DNA of 64,000 nucleotides. Source: Methylobacterium terricola (GTDB lineage Bacteria > Pseudomonadota > Alphaproteobacteria > Rhizobiales > Beijerinckiaceae). Location of the stretch: positions 585,436-649,435 of the forward strand of contig NZ_VDDA01000002.1 of NCBI RefSeq assembly GCF_006151805.1, given 5' to 3'. Positions 7,647 to 16,198 of this stretch are shown in pieces. The position numbers and the translations under genes are program-made. Within the stretch, counting starts at the first letter, position 1. Every line of letters starts with the position of its first letter. Below the pieces are notes generated by a model. The model was not told the DNA's origin. It saw only the letters and a program-made list of their open reading frames with translations, and searched no databases.

Positions 7647-9335
7647 TCAGGCCGCCCGGACCGTGGCGAGGAAGCGGTGCACCTCCGCCGAGAGGTGCTC
7701 CGACTGGCGCGACAGCGCAGAGGCCGAGGCGAGCACGTGGACGGCCGCCTCCCCGGTCGTCTCGGAGGCCTGGGCGACGCCCGTGATCGTGCCGGTGACC
7801 GCGCTGGTGCCGAGCGAGGCCTGCGAGACGTTGCGCACGATCTCCTGGGTGGCGGCGCCCTGCTGCTCGACCGCCGAGGCGATCGAGGCGGCGACGGTGT
7901 CGATCTCGCGGATCAGGCCGGTGATCGCGCCGATCGCCCCGACCGTCTGGCTCGTCACCCCCTGGACCTCGCCGATCTGGCGGGCGATCTCATCGGTCGC
8001 GCGGGCGGTCTGGTTTGCCAGTTCCTTGACCTCGGCGGCAACGACCGCGAAGCCCCGGCCCGCGTCTCCGGCCCGGGCCGCCTCGATCGTGGCATTGAGC
8101 GCCAGGAGATTGGTCTGGCTGGCGATCGTCGAGATCAGGCCGACCATATCGCCGATCTTCGCCGAGGTCCGGTCGAGCGCCTGGACGTAGTGGGTGGTCT
8201 GGTTCGCCTCCACGACCGCCCGCTGGGCGAGGCTGGCCGAGCCGGAGACCTGGCGGGCGATCTCGGCGATCGAGGTGCCGAGCTCTTCGGCCGCCACCGC
8301 CACCGTGCCGACATTCGTCGCCGCCTCCTCGGCCGCCGCGGCGACGCTCGTCGATTGCGCGGCGGTCTGCGTGGCCGTGGCGGTCATCGACTGGGCGGTG
8401 ACCTGGAGCCCGGTGGCGGAGGCCGAGACCGCTCCGACGATGCTGCCGATCGCGGTCTCGAAGCCGTCGGCGAGCTCCATCATCGCGTGACGGCGTGCGG
8501 CGGAGGCGGCCGCGTCGGCGATCTGGCGCCGCTCGGCGTCCTCGGCGGCCTTCTGCGCCACCATCGCCTTGATGCTCGCGACGGCACGGCCGAGCGCCCC
8601 GATCTCGTCGCCACGCCGGCTCTCGGCGATCTCCGCGTCGATCTCGCCGGCGGCCATCCGCTCCAGCACCGCTACGAGCCGGGCGATCGGCCGCCGGATG
8701 TTGAGCACCAAAGCGATCGCGGCGCCGAGCAGGCTCAGCAGCATCGCCGCGCCGGCCACGAGGCCGAGCCGCGTCGCCGCCGCGATCCGGTCCGAGGCCC
8801 TGTCCATCGCTTCTTGCGTGAAACGGTTCGCATTCCCCACGGATTCGCCGATCGTCGTCTCGGCCTTCGCCGCGAGGGCATCGATCGTGCCGCGGGCCGC
8901 CGCCGCCGCGGCGGCGTCGACGGGCCGGCCATACAGGTCGGCACGGGCGATCCTTGCGTAACGCTGCACCGCCTCGGCGAGATCGTGCACGTTGCGCACG
9001 CTGTCGCGCAGGACATCCGGCTTGATGGCGATCGTGATCGGTCGCGCGAGGCCCGCGGCCACGGCCTTCGCCTGGTCGAGCGCCGCCGTCACGGCGGCGT
9101 CGGCGGCCGCGGCACTGGGCGCCAGCTCCACCGTCTTCTGGCCGATCTGGATCCGGCTGACCGCGAGCTGCGCTTGCGAGATCCCGCGCAGGATGGTCGC
9201 TTCCCGCGCCACCGTCTCGTTCGCCGCGTGGATCTCGGTGTTGCTGGACCATTGGTTGAAGACGGCGCCGCCGGCGAACAGCGCGGTGACGGCCGACGAC
9301 AGCGCCAGTTTGCGCCCGATGCTGAGCCTGATCAT
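7647..9335 (-). CDS. Methyl-accepting chemotaxis protein
   Basis: A 562-residue transmembrane chemoreceptor that would signal to CheA/CheW. Order of parts: membrane segment 1 (about 9-27), a periplasmic helical sensor of about 160 residues, membrane segment 2 (about 190-211, [20 protein letters not shown]), a HAMP domain beginning [20 protein letters not shown], then the long coiled-coil signalling domain. Its hairpin tip is visible as [20 protein letters not shown] followed by [20 protein letters not shown], which is diagnostic for MCPs. I start at the ATG at 9335 ([10 protein letters not shown]); an in-frame ATG at 9347 would add four residues. No che genes are adjacent, so it is an orphan receptor. 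The ligand cannot be told from sequence. Upstream is an AT-rich 180 bp likely to hold its promoter. Confidence 0.95.
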   Translation of the reverse strand: MIRLSIGRKLALSSAVTALFAGGAVFNQWSSNTEIHAANETVAREATILRGISQAQLAVSRIQIGQKTVELAPSAAAADAAVTAALDQAKAVAAGLARPITIAIKPDVLRDSVRNVHDLAEAVQRYARIARADLYGRPVDAAAAAAARGTIDALAAKAETTIGESVGNANRFTQEAMDRASDRIAAATRLGLVAGAAMLLSLLGAAIALVLNIRRPIARLVAVLERMAAGEIDAEIAESRRGDEIGALGRAVASIKAMVAQKAAEDAERRQIADAAASAARRHAMMELADGFETAIGSIVGAVSASATGLQVTAQSMTATATQTAAQSTSVAAAAEEAATNVGTVAVAAEELGTSIAEIARQVSGSASLAQRAVVEANQTTHYVQALDRTSAKIGDMVGLISTIASQTNLLALNATIEAARAGDAGRGFAVVAAEVKELANQTARATDEIARQIGEVQGVTSQTVGAIGAITGLIREIDTVAASIASAVEQQGAATQEIVRNVSQASLGTSAVTGTITGVAQASETTGEAAVHVLASASALSRQSEHLSAEVHRFLATVRAA

Positions 9336-9516
9336 CGAAGGACCCATCGTCCCAAAACGGACAAATTATCGATCGGTTCAAGTTAAGAATGTCGTGTTGA
9401 CAAAAGGTTTCTGATGGCTGGGAAAGTCATATGAAAATTGTCCCACGCACAGTGGAACCATTCGACACTACAACCCTTACGTTGGTGCAACCGCGTGAGG
9501 TGTCGGGGTCTCACGA

Positions 9517-10692
9517 TCATCCATCGATGACGTGCGGGACGAAACGGGCGCGGTCCGTGGTGATCATCCCGTCGCTCTCGCGCAGGCCGATCCCGGCGGG
9601 CGCATCGCCGACGATCCAGCTGCCGACCAGGGCGTGGCGGCCGTGAAAGCACGGCAGCAGGCCGAGCCCCTGACGGACGAAGCCCTCCGCCCCGTAAGGC
9701 CCGTCGCCGCTTGCCGCGACGGCGCCGTCGCGCACGATCAGGACGTTGGCGCCCTCCCGGGCATAGAGCGGCTTCTTCACGAAGCTCGTCCCAAGTGAAG
9801 CCTTGGCGGGATCCTCCTCGAAGAAGGCCGGCAGCAGGTTCGGGTGGCCTGGCGCCATCGCCCAGAGATGGGCCAGCATGCCCTTGTTGGAGAGGACCGC
9901 CTTCCAGGGCGGCTCCAGGAAGCGGGTCGACGACGCGCCGACCGCCCGGCCGAACGCATCAGCGAACATCCACTCCCACGGATAGAGCTTGAACATCGTG
10001 TCGATCGGCCGGGCGGCCTCGTCGACGAAGCGCCCGTCGGAATCGAGCCCGATCGCCTCGACCGGCAGGAACGGTGCGGAGAGGCCGGCCTGGAGCGCGC
10101 AATCCTGCAGGTAGGCGACCGTGCCGCGATCCTCCGGCGCGTCGGGGACGCAGGCGAAGGCGACGCCTGGAGACCCGGTCGCGGCGCCGATCTCGGCGAA
10201 GCGGGCGATCAGCCGCTCGTGCAGGCTGTTGAACTGATCCGTTCCCGCCGGCAGGCGGTTCCGGGCGAGCCCGTCCTCGAGCCAGAGCCACTGGAACACC
10301 GCGCTCTCGTAGAGGGCGGTCGGGGTGTCGGCATTGTATTCGAGGAGCTTTGCCGGCCCGGCGTCGCGGCCGCCGTAGCTGAGGTCGAGGCGGCCGTAGA
10401 GGCTCGGGTCGCGCCGCCGCCAGCTCGCCCGGATCGCGTCCCAGGCATGGTCCGGAATCTTCAGCGAGGCGAGGATCGCGCCGTCCTCGACCGCGCGCGC
10501 GACGAAGGCGAGGCAGAGCGCGTGCAACTCGCGGCTCGGCGCTTCGAGGTCGTCCTCGATCTCCGCCAGGGTGAAGGCATAACAGGCGCTCTCGTCCCAG
10601 TACGGCGCGCCGTCGAAGGAGTGGAAGTGGAAGCCGGCCCGCGCCGCATGCGCGCGCCAGTCGGGCCGCTCGGGACAGGCAAGGCGGCGCAT
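9517..10692 (-). CDS. Glutathionylspermidine synthase-like ATP-grasp protein (YgiC/YjfC family)
   Basis: A 391-residue protein matching the C-terminal synthetase part of glutathionylspermidine synthases (ATP-grasp C-N ligases). Supporting motifs are LLEYNADTPTALYES (near residue 120), FKLYPWEWMF, KKPLYAREGANV and the C-terminal ESDGMITTDRARFVPHVI; E. coli YgiC/YjfC are about 387 residues. There is no amidase domain, so the product may differ from glutathionylspermidine. The ATG at 10692 shares its A with the TGA of the upstream DUF1190 gene, a strong sign of translational coupling. With the upstream DUF350 gene this repeats the E. coli yjfL-yjfM-yjfC order. The substrate is unknown. Confidence 0.88.
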   Translation of the reverse strand: MRRLACPERPDWRAHAARAGFHFHSFDGAPYWDESACYAFTLAEIEDDLEAPSRELHALCLAFVARAVEDGAILASLKIPDHAWDAIRASWRRRDPSLYGRLDLSYGGRDAGPAKLLEYNADTPTALYESAVFQWLWLEDGLARNRLPAGTDQFNSLHERLIARFAEIGAATGSPGVAFACVPDAPEDRGTVAYLQDCALQAGLSAPFLPVEAIGLDSDGRFVDEAARPIDTMFKLYPWEWMFADAFGRAVGASSTRFLEPPWKAVLSNKGMLAHLWAMAPGHPNLLPAFFEEDPAKASLGTSFVKKPLYAREGANVLIVRDGAVAASGDGPYGAEGFVRQGLGLLPCFHGRHALVGSWIVGDAPAGIGLRESDGMITTDRARFVPHVIDG

Positions 10693-11360
10693 CAGCCGCC
10701 CGATCCATGCCCGCTGCCGGCATGCCCGCCAGCACTCGCCACCGCCCGCCCGGCCCCGCCGAAGCCGCCGCGGGCCACCAGCCGCGGCGTCGTGGAGGTC
10801 GTGCGGGCCACCTCCGTCGGGACCTGCACCCGCGAGCCGCCGCCGACGAACGCGATGCGCCCGCCCGAGCCGGTGCAATAGCCGCCCCCGCCGCCATGGG
10901 CGTGCCGCTCCTCCTCCGGGGCGTGCGGGTAGAGCGGCTGGACCGGCAGGGCCTGCTCCGGATTTCGCCCCATCATGAAGGCGGTCATCACCGGCAGGAA
11001 GCGGCCCTGCGCCGCCGCCGTCACCGTCGCGCCCGGGACGCAGCCGGCCGACGGGCCGTGGTGGCGCTCGCAATCCTCCAGCGTCTCGTAGCGCGGCGCG
11101 GTCGCGGCGTAGGCCACCCGCGCCGCCGCCTCGGCCTCGGTGCAGTCCTGTGCGCTGCGCACCCGGTCGGCGAGGCAGGCGTCGCGCGAGCGGTAGACCA
11201 GAACGTCCTCGGTGCGCCGCCCGGCTTCGAGGCGGCTAAGCCCGTAGGCCGTGGCGCCGACGCCGGCGATCAGCACCAGGGAGACGGCGGCCGACCGCTT
11301 GGTGCCACGCGCGGACTCCGCCTCGGCGTCGCCCGTGGCCTGGCTCATGCCCTGACTCAT
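10692..11360 (-). CDS. DUF1190 (YgiB/YjfM) family protein
   Basis: A 222-residue protein with an N-terminal hydrophobic segment (about 22-40, SAAVSLVLIAGVGATAYGLS), likely a membrane anchor or lipoprotein-like start, followed by Cys-containing conserved blocks (SRDACLADRVRSAQDCTEAE, ERHHGPSAGCVPG) and a Gly/Ser/His-rich tail. These blocks fit DUF1190, the YgiB family linked to biofilm in E. coli. The gene lies 6 bp after the DUF350 gene and overlaps the ATP-grasp gene by one base, so the three make one operon. The biochemical role is not known. Confidence 0.85.
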   Translation of the reverse strand: MSQGMSQATGDAEAESARGTKRSAAVSLVLIAGVGATAYGLSRLEAGRRTEDVLVYRSRDACLADRVRSAQDCTEAEAAARVAYAATAPRYETLEDCERHHGPSAGCVPGATVTAAAQGRFLPVMTAFMMGRNPEQALPVQPLYPHAPEEERHAHGGGGGYCTGSGGRIAFVGGGSRVQVPTEVARTTSTTPRLVARGGFGGAGRAVASAGGHAGSGHGSGG

Positions 11361-11366
11361 GCCGCC

Positions 11367-11765
11367 TCACTCCGTCATCGCGGCGGCGTTCAGGAGGCCG
11401 CCGGCGAGGGAGACGGCGCCCAGCAGGATGGCCGCGGCGATCCGGTCCTCCTCGATCCGCCGCGACAGGTCCGGCACCGCGAGGCGGACCAGCCAGTAGA
11501 GCGCGATCTGCACGATCAGGGCGACGAGGCCCCAGACCAGGCAGTCGAGAACGGAGAGGGCGTTGTAGATCGCTACGGCGAGCGGCAGGGTGAAGCCGAC
11601 GAGGCTGCCGCCGAGCGCGACCGCCGCCGCCACCACGTCCCGGCGGATCAGCGCGAGCTCGTTATGCGCCGTCGCGACGGTGTAGATCACCAGGTAGAGG
11701 CCGGTCAGGCCCACCGCCGTGGCGAGAGTGAGCAGGAAGGCCGGCAGCCCGGCGAGCGATGTCAT
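11367..11765 (-). CDS. DUF350 (YjfL-like) membrane protein
   Basis: A 132-residue integral membrane protein with four predicted helices (about 6-27, 45-68, 75-95 and 108-130). The pattern LIRRDVVAAAVALGGSLVGF and LDCLVWGLVALIVQIALYWL is characteristic of DUF350, usually found as one or two copies beside the DUF1190/GspS-like pair. I chose the ATG at 11765 (MTSLAGLPAF); the frame is open further upstream but that part is not membrane-like. It is the first gene of the operon DUF350, DUF1190, ATP-grasp. Confidence 0.85.
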   Translation of the reverse strand: MTSLAGLPAFLLTLATAVGLTGLYLVIYTVATAHNELALIRRDVVAAAVALGGSLVGFTLPLAVAIYNALSVLDCLVWGLVALIVQIALYWLVRLAVPDLSRRIEEDRIAAAILLGAVSLAGGLLNAAAMTE

Positions 11766-12080
11766 GGGGCGGCGGCCGTGCCGAGGTCGGCGGAGGCTCG
11801 CTGGTCGTTGCGGGCGTGGGTCAAGATTGACCGATATCCTCGAAACTGTTTCGGCACCCCCGAAACGGAATGGAGTGTCGCAATGCCCGGCATGAGCGTC
11901 AAGCTGTGATTGGAGCCAGACGCAGAACCGCATGATGATCGCCCGCCCCGGGGCGGACGGCGCAAGTCCATCGCCCTGTCACGCTCCGTCGTTCTTGCCG
12001 TGCGATCATCCCGTGATTGAGGCTCGCCCGACGGTCGATGGCGCCGGGGGTACGGGATGGCCGGTCGCGGAGGAGCGACG
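11766..12080. other. Divergent intergenic region
   Basis: This 315-bp stretch separates the DUF350 operon (minus) from the membrane-protein remnant (plus) and presumably carries promoters for both. I see no RNA gene, terminator or convincing coding frame in it. Confidence 0.4.
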
Positions 12081-12339
12081 ATGACGAAGGTCGGGGGGCA
12101 TGGTCGGCCCGGCGAGCAGCTGTTCCGGCATGGACGCCCCTCATCGTGTCTCATCTTGAGTGGACGCGATGTTTTCCAGATCCTGTTCAGCCTCCTATGG
12201 ACCGGCTTCTTCGTCGTCTCGTACAGGAGAGCGTGGCGCGAGAACGGAGACCTGTCGTTCAGGATCTTCGGCATCCCGGTCCTGCTCGCCGGCCTCACCA
12301 TCACGGTCGGCCGCTTCGTCCTCGACGTTCATCTGCGTA
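12081..12339 (+). pseudogene. 5' remnant of a small membrane protein, cut by a palindromic element
   Basis: An ATG at 12081 preceded by a strong GGAGGAG ribosome site opens a frame whose first 86 residues look like a genuine protein: GEQLFRHGRP, then two membrane helices (about 31-49, FQILFSLLWTGFFVVS, and about 63-82, RIFGIPVLLAGLTITVGRFV). This resembles the start of bacterial PH-domain/DUF membrane proteins. At 12340 the frame runs into the 118-bp palindromic element and continues as element-encoded nonsense to a stop near 12572. The predicted C-terminal soluble domain is missing. I therefore treat it as disrupted; a functional chimera of about 163 residues is the alternative. Family assignment is from memory of similar sequences and is tentative. 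Confidence 0.45.
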
Positions 12340-12457
12340 ATACCCTCGCGCCTTGGCATCGACACGTCGATGCCAAGGCGTTCGGCGCATCAGCGCCGGT
12401 GCCCGTTCGGGCGTGCCTTGCGCCGTCGAACGGATCCGTTCGAAGGCGCGGCGGTAT
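12340..12457 (+). repeat. MITE-like palindromic element, copy 1
   Basis: A 118-bp non-coding element with imperfect 15-bp terminal inverted repeats (ATACCCTCGCGCCTT at the left; AAGGCGCGGCGGTAT at the right). It contains an internal perfect palindrome CTTGGCATCGAC/GTCGATGCCAAG around 12352-12377. A second copy in opposite orientation is at 59566-59650; this copy has about 33 bp extra near its right end. No transposase is encoded. No clear target duplication is visible. Confidence 0.7.
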
Positions 12458-12626
12458 GAGACCATGCACGACCTCGTCCCCGGTCGACGCATCGTCATCG
12501 ACCGGCGGGGCGTATGGCCGAGAACGAGGTCCCCGGCCCGCGCCGGCCATGCACAATCCCGCCGGGTCGTGAGACCATCGCGACGCAGGCCGTGTTGACA
12601 GTCACCCTCAGCCCGGGAGCCCCGCC

Positions 12627-13070
12627 ATGCCCGCCCTCATCGCCCTCATCGCGCTCCTCGCCGGCGCGCTCAACACCGTCCAGGCGGGGGCGAACACGAC
12701 CCTCAACAAGGCGCTCGGCCAGCCGGTGCTGGTGGCCCTCACGGTCTCGGCCGCCAACGTCCTGGTCTATCTCGCTGCTGCCCCGTTCGTCGGACTCGGC
12801 TGGCCCGGGAGCGGCCGGTTCGCCCAGGTGCCGTGGTGGGCCTGGCTCGGCGGCGCGATGGGGGGCGCCTACGTGCTGGCGATGATCTTCCTCGCCGGGC
12901 GGCTCGGGTCGGCGGTGTTCGCCGGGCTCACCGTCACCGCCGGCCTCGTCACCTCGGTGGTGCTCGACCATTACGGCTGGGTCGGGTTCGCCCAGCACCC
13001 GGCCGGTCCCGGGCGGATCCTCGGCTGCGGGCTGATGATCGCCGGGGTCGCGCTGATCTCGTTGTTCTAG
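12627..13070 (+). CDS. DMT-superfamily transporter, DUF606/YdcZ family
   Basis: A 147-residue inner-membrane protein with five hydrophobic helices spanning almost its whole length. The start MPALIALIALLAGALNTVQA and the GANTTLNKALGQPVL block are typical of the YdcZ/DUF606 branch of drug/metabolite transporters, which occur as about 145-residue half units and probably act as dimers. A GGGAG ribosome site precedes the ATG. The gene stands alone; the substrate is unknown. Confidence 0.85.
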   Translation: MPALIALIALLAGALNTVQAGANTTLNKALGQPVLVALTVSAANVLVYLAAAPFVGLGWPGSGRFAQVPWWAWLGGAMGGAYVLAMIFLAGRLGSAVFAGLTVTAGLVTSVVLDHYGWVGFAQHPAGPGRILGCGLMIAGVALISLF

Positions 13071-13075
13071 GCGGC

Positions 13076-13348
13076 TCAGCGCCACGCGCCCGGGTCGCGC
13101 GCCTCGCGGCCGGAGACTGGCGCGGTCTGCGCGGAGAAGGCCGGGGCGCGGCTCACCCCCGGATCGACCGTGTTGACGTCGGCGAGAAGCAGGGTCGCGA
13201 CGGAGGCGCCGAGGCCGGTGATCACGAAGGCGGCCGTCACGGCCCGGGGCGCCCCGAAATGCCGGACGATCAGTGCGATCGCGATCGCGACGGCGAGGAA
13301 ACCGACGGCGCTGTGCCACATGAGATCATCGCTCCCGTTTCGGGACAT
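13076..13348 (-). CDS. Small hypothetical membrane protein
   Basis: A 90-residue protein with two hydrophobic segments (about 12-28, AVGFLAVAIAIALIV, and about 37-56, VTAAFVITGLGASVATLLLA) and a hydrophilic C-terminal tail. It is convergent with the DMT transporter, with 5 bp between stops. A GGACGGGG site precedes the ATG at 13348; an alternative ATG lies at 13321. I do not recognise a family. Confidence 0.5.
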   Translation of the reverse strand: MSRNGSDDLMWHSAVGFLAVAIAIALIVRHFGAPRAVTAAFVITGLGASVATLLLADVNTVDPGVSRAPAFSAQTAPVSGREARDPGAWR

Positions 13349-13519
13349 CGTGCCCCGTCCACGGGCGGGCGGTGCGAGCGGCGTGCCGGCAGGGCGGTCC
13401 CGTTTCAACGACGAGTGCGAGCCGTCGAGACCGCACCGGCCGGGTCCTGCGCCGACCCACGTTCCCCCGTCGGCTGTTCGGCCCTAAGGAGGACGCGACC
13501 GGTCTCCAGGAACGCCCCG

Positions 13520-14518
13520 ATGCCCACGCCCTCCGCTCCCCTCGCCCTCGGTGTCATCGGCGCTGGCATCATGGGGGAGCGCATGCTGAACGCCGTCCTC
13601 GCGCAGGACGTCCCGTCCCACGAGGCGGCGCCCGTCCGGATCGCCGCCCTGTGGGATCCGAGCCCGGCGGCACGGGCGCGCATCGCCGCGAGCTTCCCGG
13701 CGGTGCCGGTGGTGGCGGATGCCGACGCCGTCGTGGCGGCGAGCGATTGCGTCTACGTCGCCTCGCCGCCGGCCTCGCATCTCGGCTATGCCCGGGCGGC
13801 CCTGGCGGCGGGCCGCAGCGTGTTCTGCGAGAAGCCCCTCGCCGTCGACCTCGCCGAGGCGCGGGACTTCGTGGCGGGCGCAGGGAGCCGCGGGGCGGTG
13901 AATTTCCCGTTCGCCTCCTCGCTCGGCGTGGCGGCCCTGTCGCAGTGGATCGCCGAGGGTGCGGTCGGGACGCCGCGTCGCCTCACCATCGAGGTCGCCT
14001 TCGCGCGCTGGCCGCGGGGGTGGCAGGCCGACGCCGCCGGCTGGCTCGACGGGCGCCGGGAGGGCGGCTTCACCCGCGAGGTGGCGTCGCACTTTCTGTT
14101 CCTCAGCCGTCGCCTGCTCGGGCCGCTGCACGACCTGACGGCGCAGGCTGGGTTCCCGGAGTCGGGCCGGTCCGAGCGGTCGGTTGACGCCACCTTCCGG
14201 GCCGGCGAGGTGCCGGTGCAGCTGCGCGGCAGGGTCGGCGAGACGGCGCTCGACGATCACAACACCTGGACGCTCGAGGGCGAGGCCGGGGCCGTGCGCC
14301 TGCGCGACTGGGCGATCGCCGAGCGGCGCCAGCCCGACGGCAGCTTCGCGCCCGCCCCCGACGCGATGCCGAACGAGCGCGCCCGCCCGATCGCCCTGCG
14401 CCGCCAGCTCGACGGCGTGGCGCGGATGACGCGGGGCGAGCCGCACCATCTCGCGACCTTGGCGGAGGCGCTGGAGGTGCAGGAGATCGTCGAGGCGATC
14501 CTGGCGCAGGGCCGCTGA
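13520..14518 (+). CDS. Gfo/Idh/MocA-family NAD(P)-dependent oxidoreductase
   Basis: A 332-residue sugar/inositol dehydrogenase-type enzyme. The N-terminal Rossmann fold shows GVIGAGIMGERML (about 11-23) and the second half of the nucleotide domain carries the family hallmark FCEKPLAVD (about 96-104), whose Lys is catalytic. The C-terminal alpha/beta domain begins near residue 125. TREVASHFLF supplies the conserved His region. The ATG at 13520 fits the family length. It is monocistronic, and the 474 bp after it separate it from the exopolysaccharide locus, so a role in sugar-nucleotide metabolism is possible but not shown. Substrate cannot be assigned. Confidence 0.85.
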   Translation: MPTPSAPLALGVIGAGIMGERMLNAVLAQDVPSHEAAPVRIAALWDPSPAARARIAASFPAVPVVADADAVVAASDCVYVASPPASHLGYARAALAAGRSVFCEKPLAVDLAEARDFVAGAGSRGAVNFPFASSLGVAALSQWIAEGAVGTPRRLTIEVAFARWPRGWQADAAGWLDGRREGGFTREVASHFLFLSRRLLGPLHDLTAQAGFPESGRSERSVDATFRAGEVPVQLRGRVGETALDDHNTWTLEGEAGAVRLRDWAIAERRQPDGSFAPAPDAMPNERARPIALRRQLDGVARMTRGEPHHLATLAEALEVQEIVEAILAQGR

Positions 14519-14992
14519 TCCCCCGGACATCGCGTCACACCCTGCGACCCGGCCGAAGGCGGCGGTCCGAGGGCTCGCTCGCCGTCGGGTCGGCTCCCGG
14601 CGGCGGTTAGGGCGCTGCCGCCGTTGCCGAATCCCATTCGCTCATCGACTCCGCGTCCGGTGCAGAACAGCCGCTTGCCACGTCTTGGATCACCATGACG
14701 AATGGTGTCGAACCGGGCCGAACGGCCGGGATCAGTAGTCCTCCGCGAATGAATATCATTTGATCGCACGTTAGCTCCACACAGGCTCGTCGCCCTTCGT
14801 CCTGCGTCTCCGGGATCGAGGCGACCCGGAAAGGCCGCGAGGTCTCGCACCGGGATCACCCCGGCAGGGTGAGGCGGGCATTGTACTTCGGCAACGAGGG
14901 ATCGGCTGGGCCGGTCGACGGAGCGTGCGAGGGATGAGAAGCGGGACGGCACGGATCATCGGCGATGACGGCGCGGCCGGCGGACGGCGCCG
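14519..14992. other. Intergenic region before the exopolysaccharide locus
   Basis: These 474 bp contain no convincing coding frame, RNA or terminator. The part around 14690-14780 is less GC-rich than its surroundings and is the likeliest promoter for the glycosyltransferase operon that starts at 14993. Confidence 0.35.
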
Positions 14993-16195
14993 GTGAGCGC
15001 CTGCCCCTCTCCCCTGCGCGTCCTCCTCGCCCATAACCGCTACCAGGTCCGCGGCGGCGAGGATGCGGCGGTGGCCCGCGATCTCGCCGCCCTGGCGCGG
15101 GCGGGCTGCGCCGTCGAGGCGGTGTTCCTCGACAACGGCGCCATCGATTCCGGCCTCGCGCGCCTGCGGGCGGCCGTCGCGACGACGCACGCGCCGGAGG
15201 GCATCGCCCGGGTGATGGCGGCGGCGCGGCGCTTCGCGCCGGACGTGGTCCATGTCCACAACTTCTTCCCGCTGCTCTCGCCGGGCATCCACGCGGCGGC
15301 CCGGGCGGCCGGCTTTGCCACCGTCCAGACCCTGCATAATTACCGGCTGATCTGCCCGGGCGCCTTCCTGATGCGCGACGGCGCGCCCTGCGAGGTCTGC
15401 GTCACCGGCTCGCCCTACCAGGCGGTGCGCTTCGCCTGCTACCGCGGCTCGCGGATCGGCTCGCTCGCCGTCGCCCGGATGGTCGACCATCACCGCCGGG
15501 CCGGCACATGGAGGCGCGACGTCGACCGGTTCGTCGCCCTGACGCCGTTCGCCCGCGAGCGCTTCGTCGCGGCCGGCATCCCGGCGGAGCGAATCCGCAT
15601 CCGGCCGAACGGCCTGCCCGATCCGGGACCGCCCGCGGACGGCCCGCGCGACGGCCTCCTCTATGTCGGCCGGCTCAGCCCCGAGAAGGGCGTGCTCGTC
15701 CTGGCCGAGGCCGCAATCCGGGCCGGCAGACGGGTCACGGTGATCGGCGACGGGCCGCTGGCGGGCGCGCTTGCCGGCCATCCGGGCCTCGACCTGCGGG
15801 GCGCTCTCACCCCCGACGCGGTCCAGGCGGCGATGGCGCGGGCGGCGGCGGTCGTGGTGCCCTCGCTCTGGTACGAGGGGCTGCCGATGGTGGTGGCCGA
15901 GGCCTTCGCCGCCGGCACCCCGGTCGTCGCCTCGCGGATCGGGGCGCTCGCGAGCCTCGTCGCGGAGGGCGAGACCGGCCTCCGCGTCGAGCCGGGCGAT
16001 GCCGCCACCTTGAGCGCCGCGCTCGGCCGGATCGCCGGCGATCCGACAGCCGCATCCGCCATGGGGCGTGCGGCCCGCGCCGTCTACGAGCGCGAGTGGC
16101 GCGAGGACGTCACCACGCGCGCCCTCCTCGACATCTACCGCGACGCCGTCGCCGCCCGGGCGGCCGAGGTGCGCCTCTCGCCGACAGGAACCTGA
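14993..16195 (+). CDS. Glycosyltransferase family 4 (GT-B fold)
   Basis: A 400-residue cytoplasmic glycosyltransferase, presumably adding a sugar from an NDP donor to a lipid-linked repeat unit. The N-terminal domain begins RVLLAHNRYQVRGGEDAAVA and contains HVHNFFPLLSPGIH; a Cys cluster (CPGAF, CEVC, FACYRGS) around residues 120-150 is common in this GT4 subgroup. The C-terminal domain has YVGRLSPEKGV and the EX7E region EGLPMVVAEAFAAGTPVVAS that binds the donor nucleotide. It starts at GTG 14993, and the WecG-type gene follows after 3 bp, so the two are cotranscribed. Donor and acceptor are unknown. Confidence 0.92.
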   Translation: MSACPSPLRVLLAHNRYQVRGGEDAAVARDLAALARAGCAVEAVFLDNGAIDSGLARLRAAVATTHAPEGIARVMAAARRFAPDVVHVHNFFPLLSPGIHAAARAAGFATVQTLHNYRLICPGAFLMRDGAPCEVCVTGSPYQAVRFACYRGSRIGSLAVARMVDHHRRAGTWRRDVDRFVALTPFARERFVAAGIPAERIRIRPNGLPDPGPPADGPRDGLLYVGRLSPEKGVLVLAEAAIRAGRRVTVIGDGPLAGALAGHPGLDLRGALTPDAVQAAMARAAAVVVPSLWYEGLPMVVAEAFAAGTPVVASRIGALASLVAEGETGLRVEPGDAATLSAALGRIAGDPTAASAMGRAARAVYEREWREDVTTRALLDIYRDAVAARAAEVRLSPTGT

Positions 16196-16198
16196 GCC

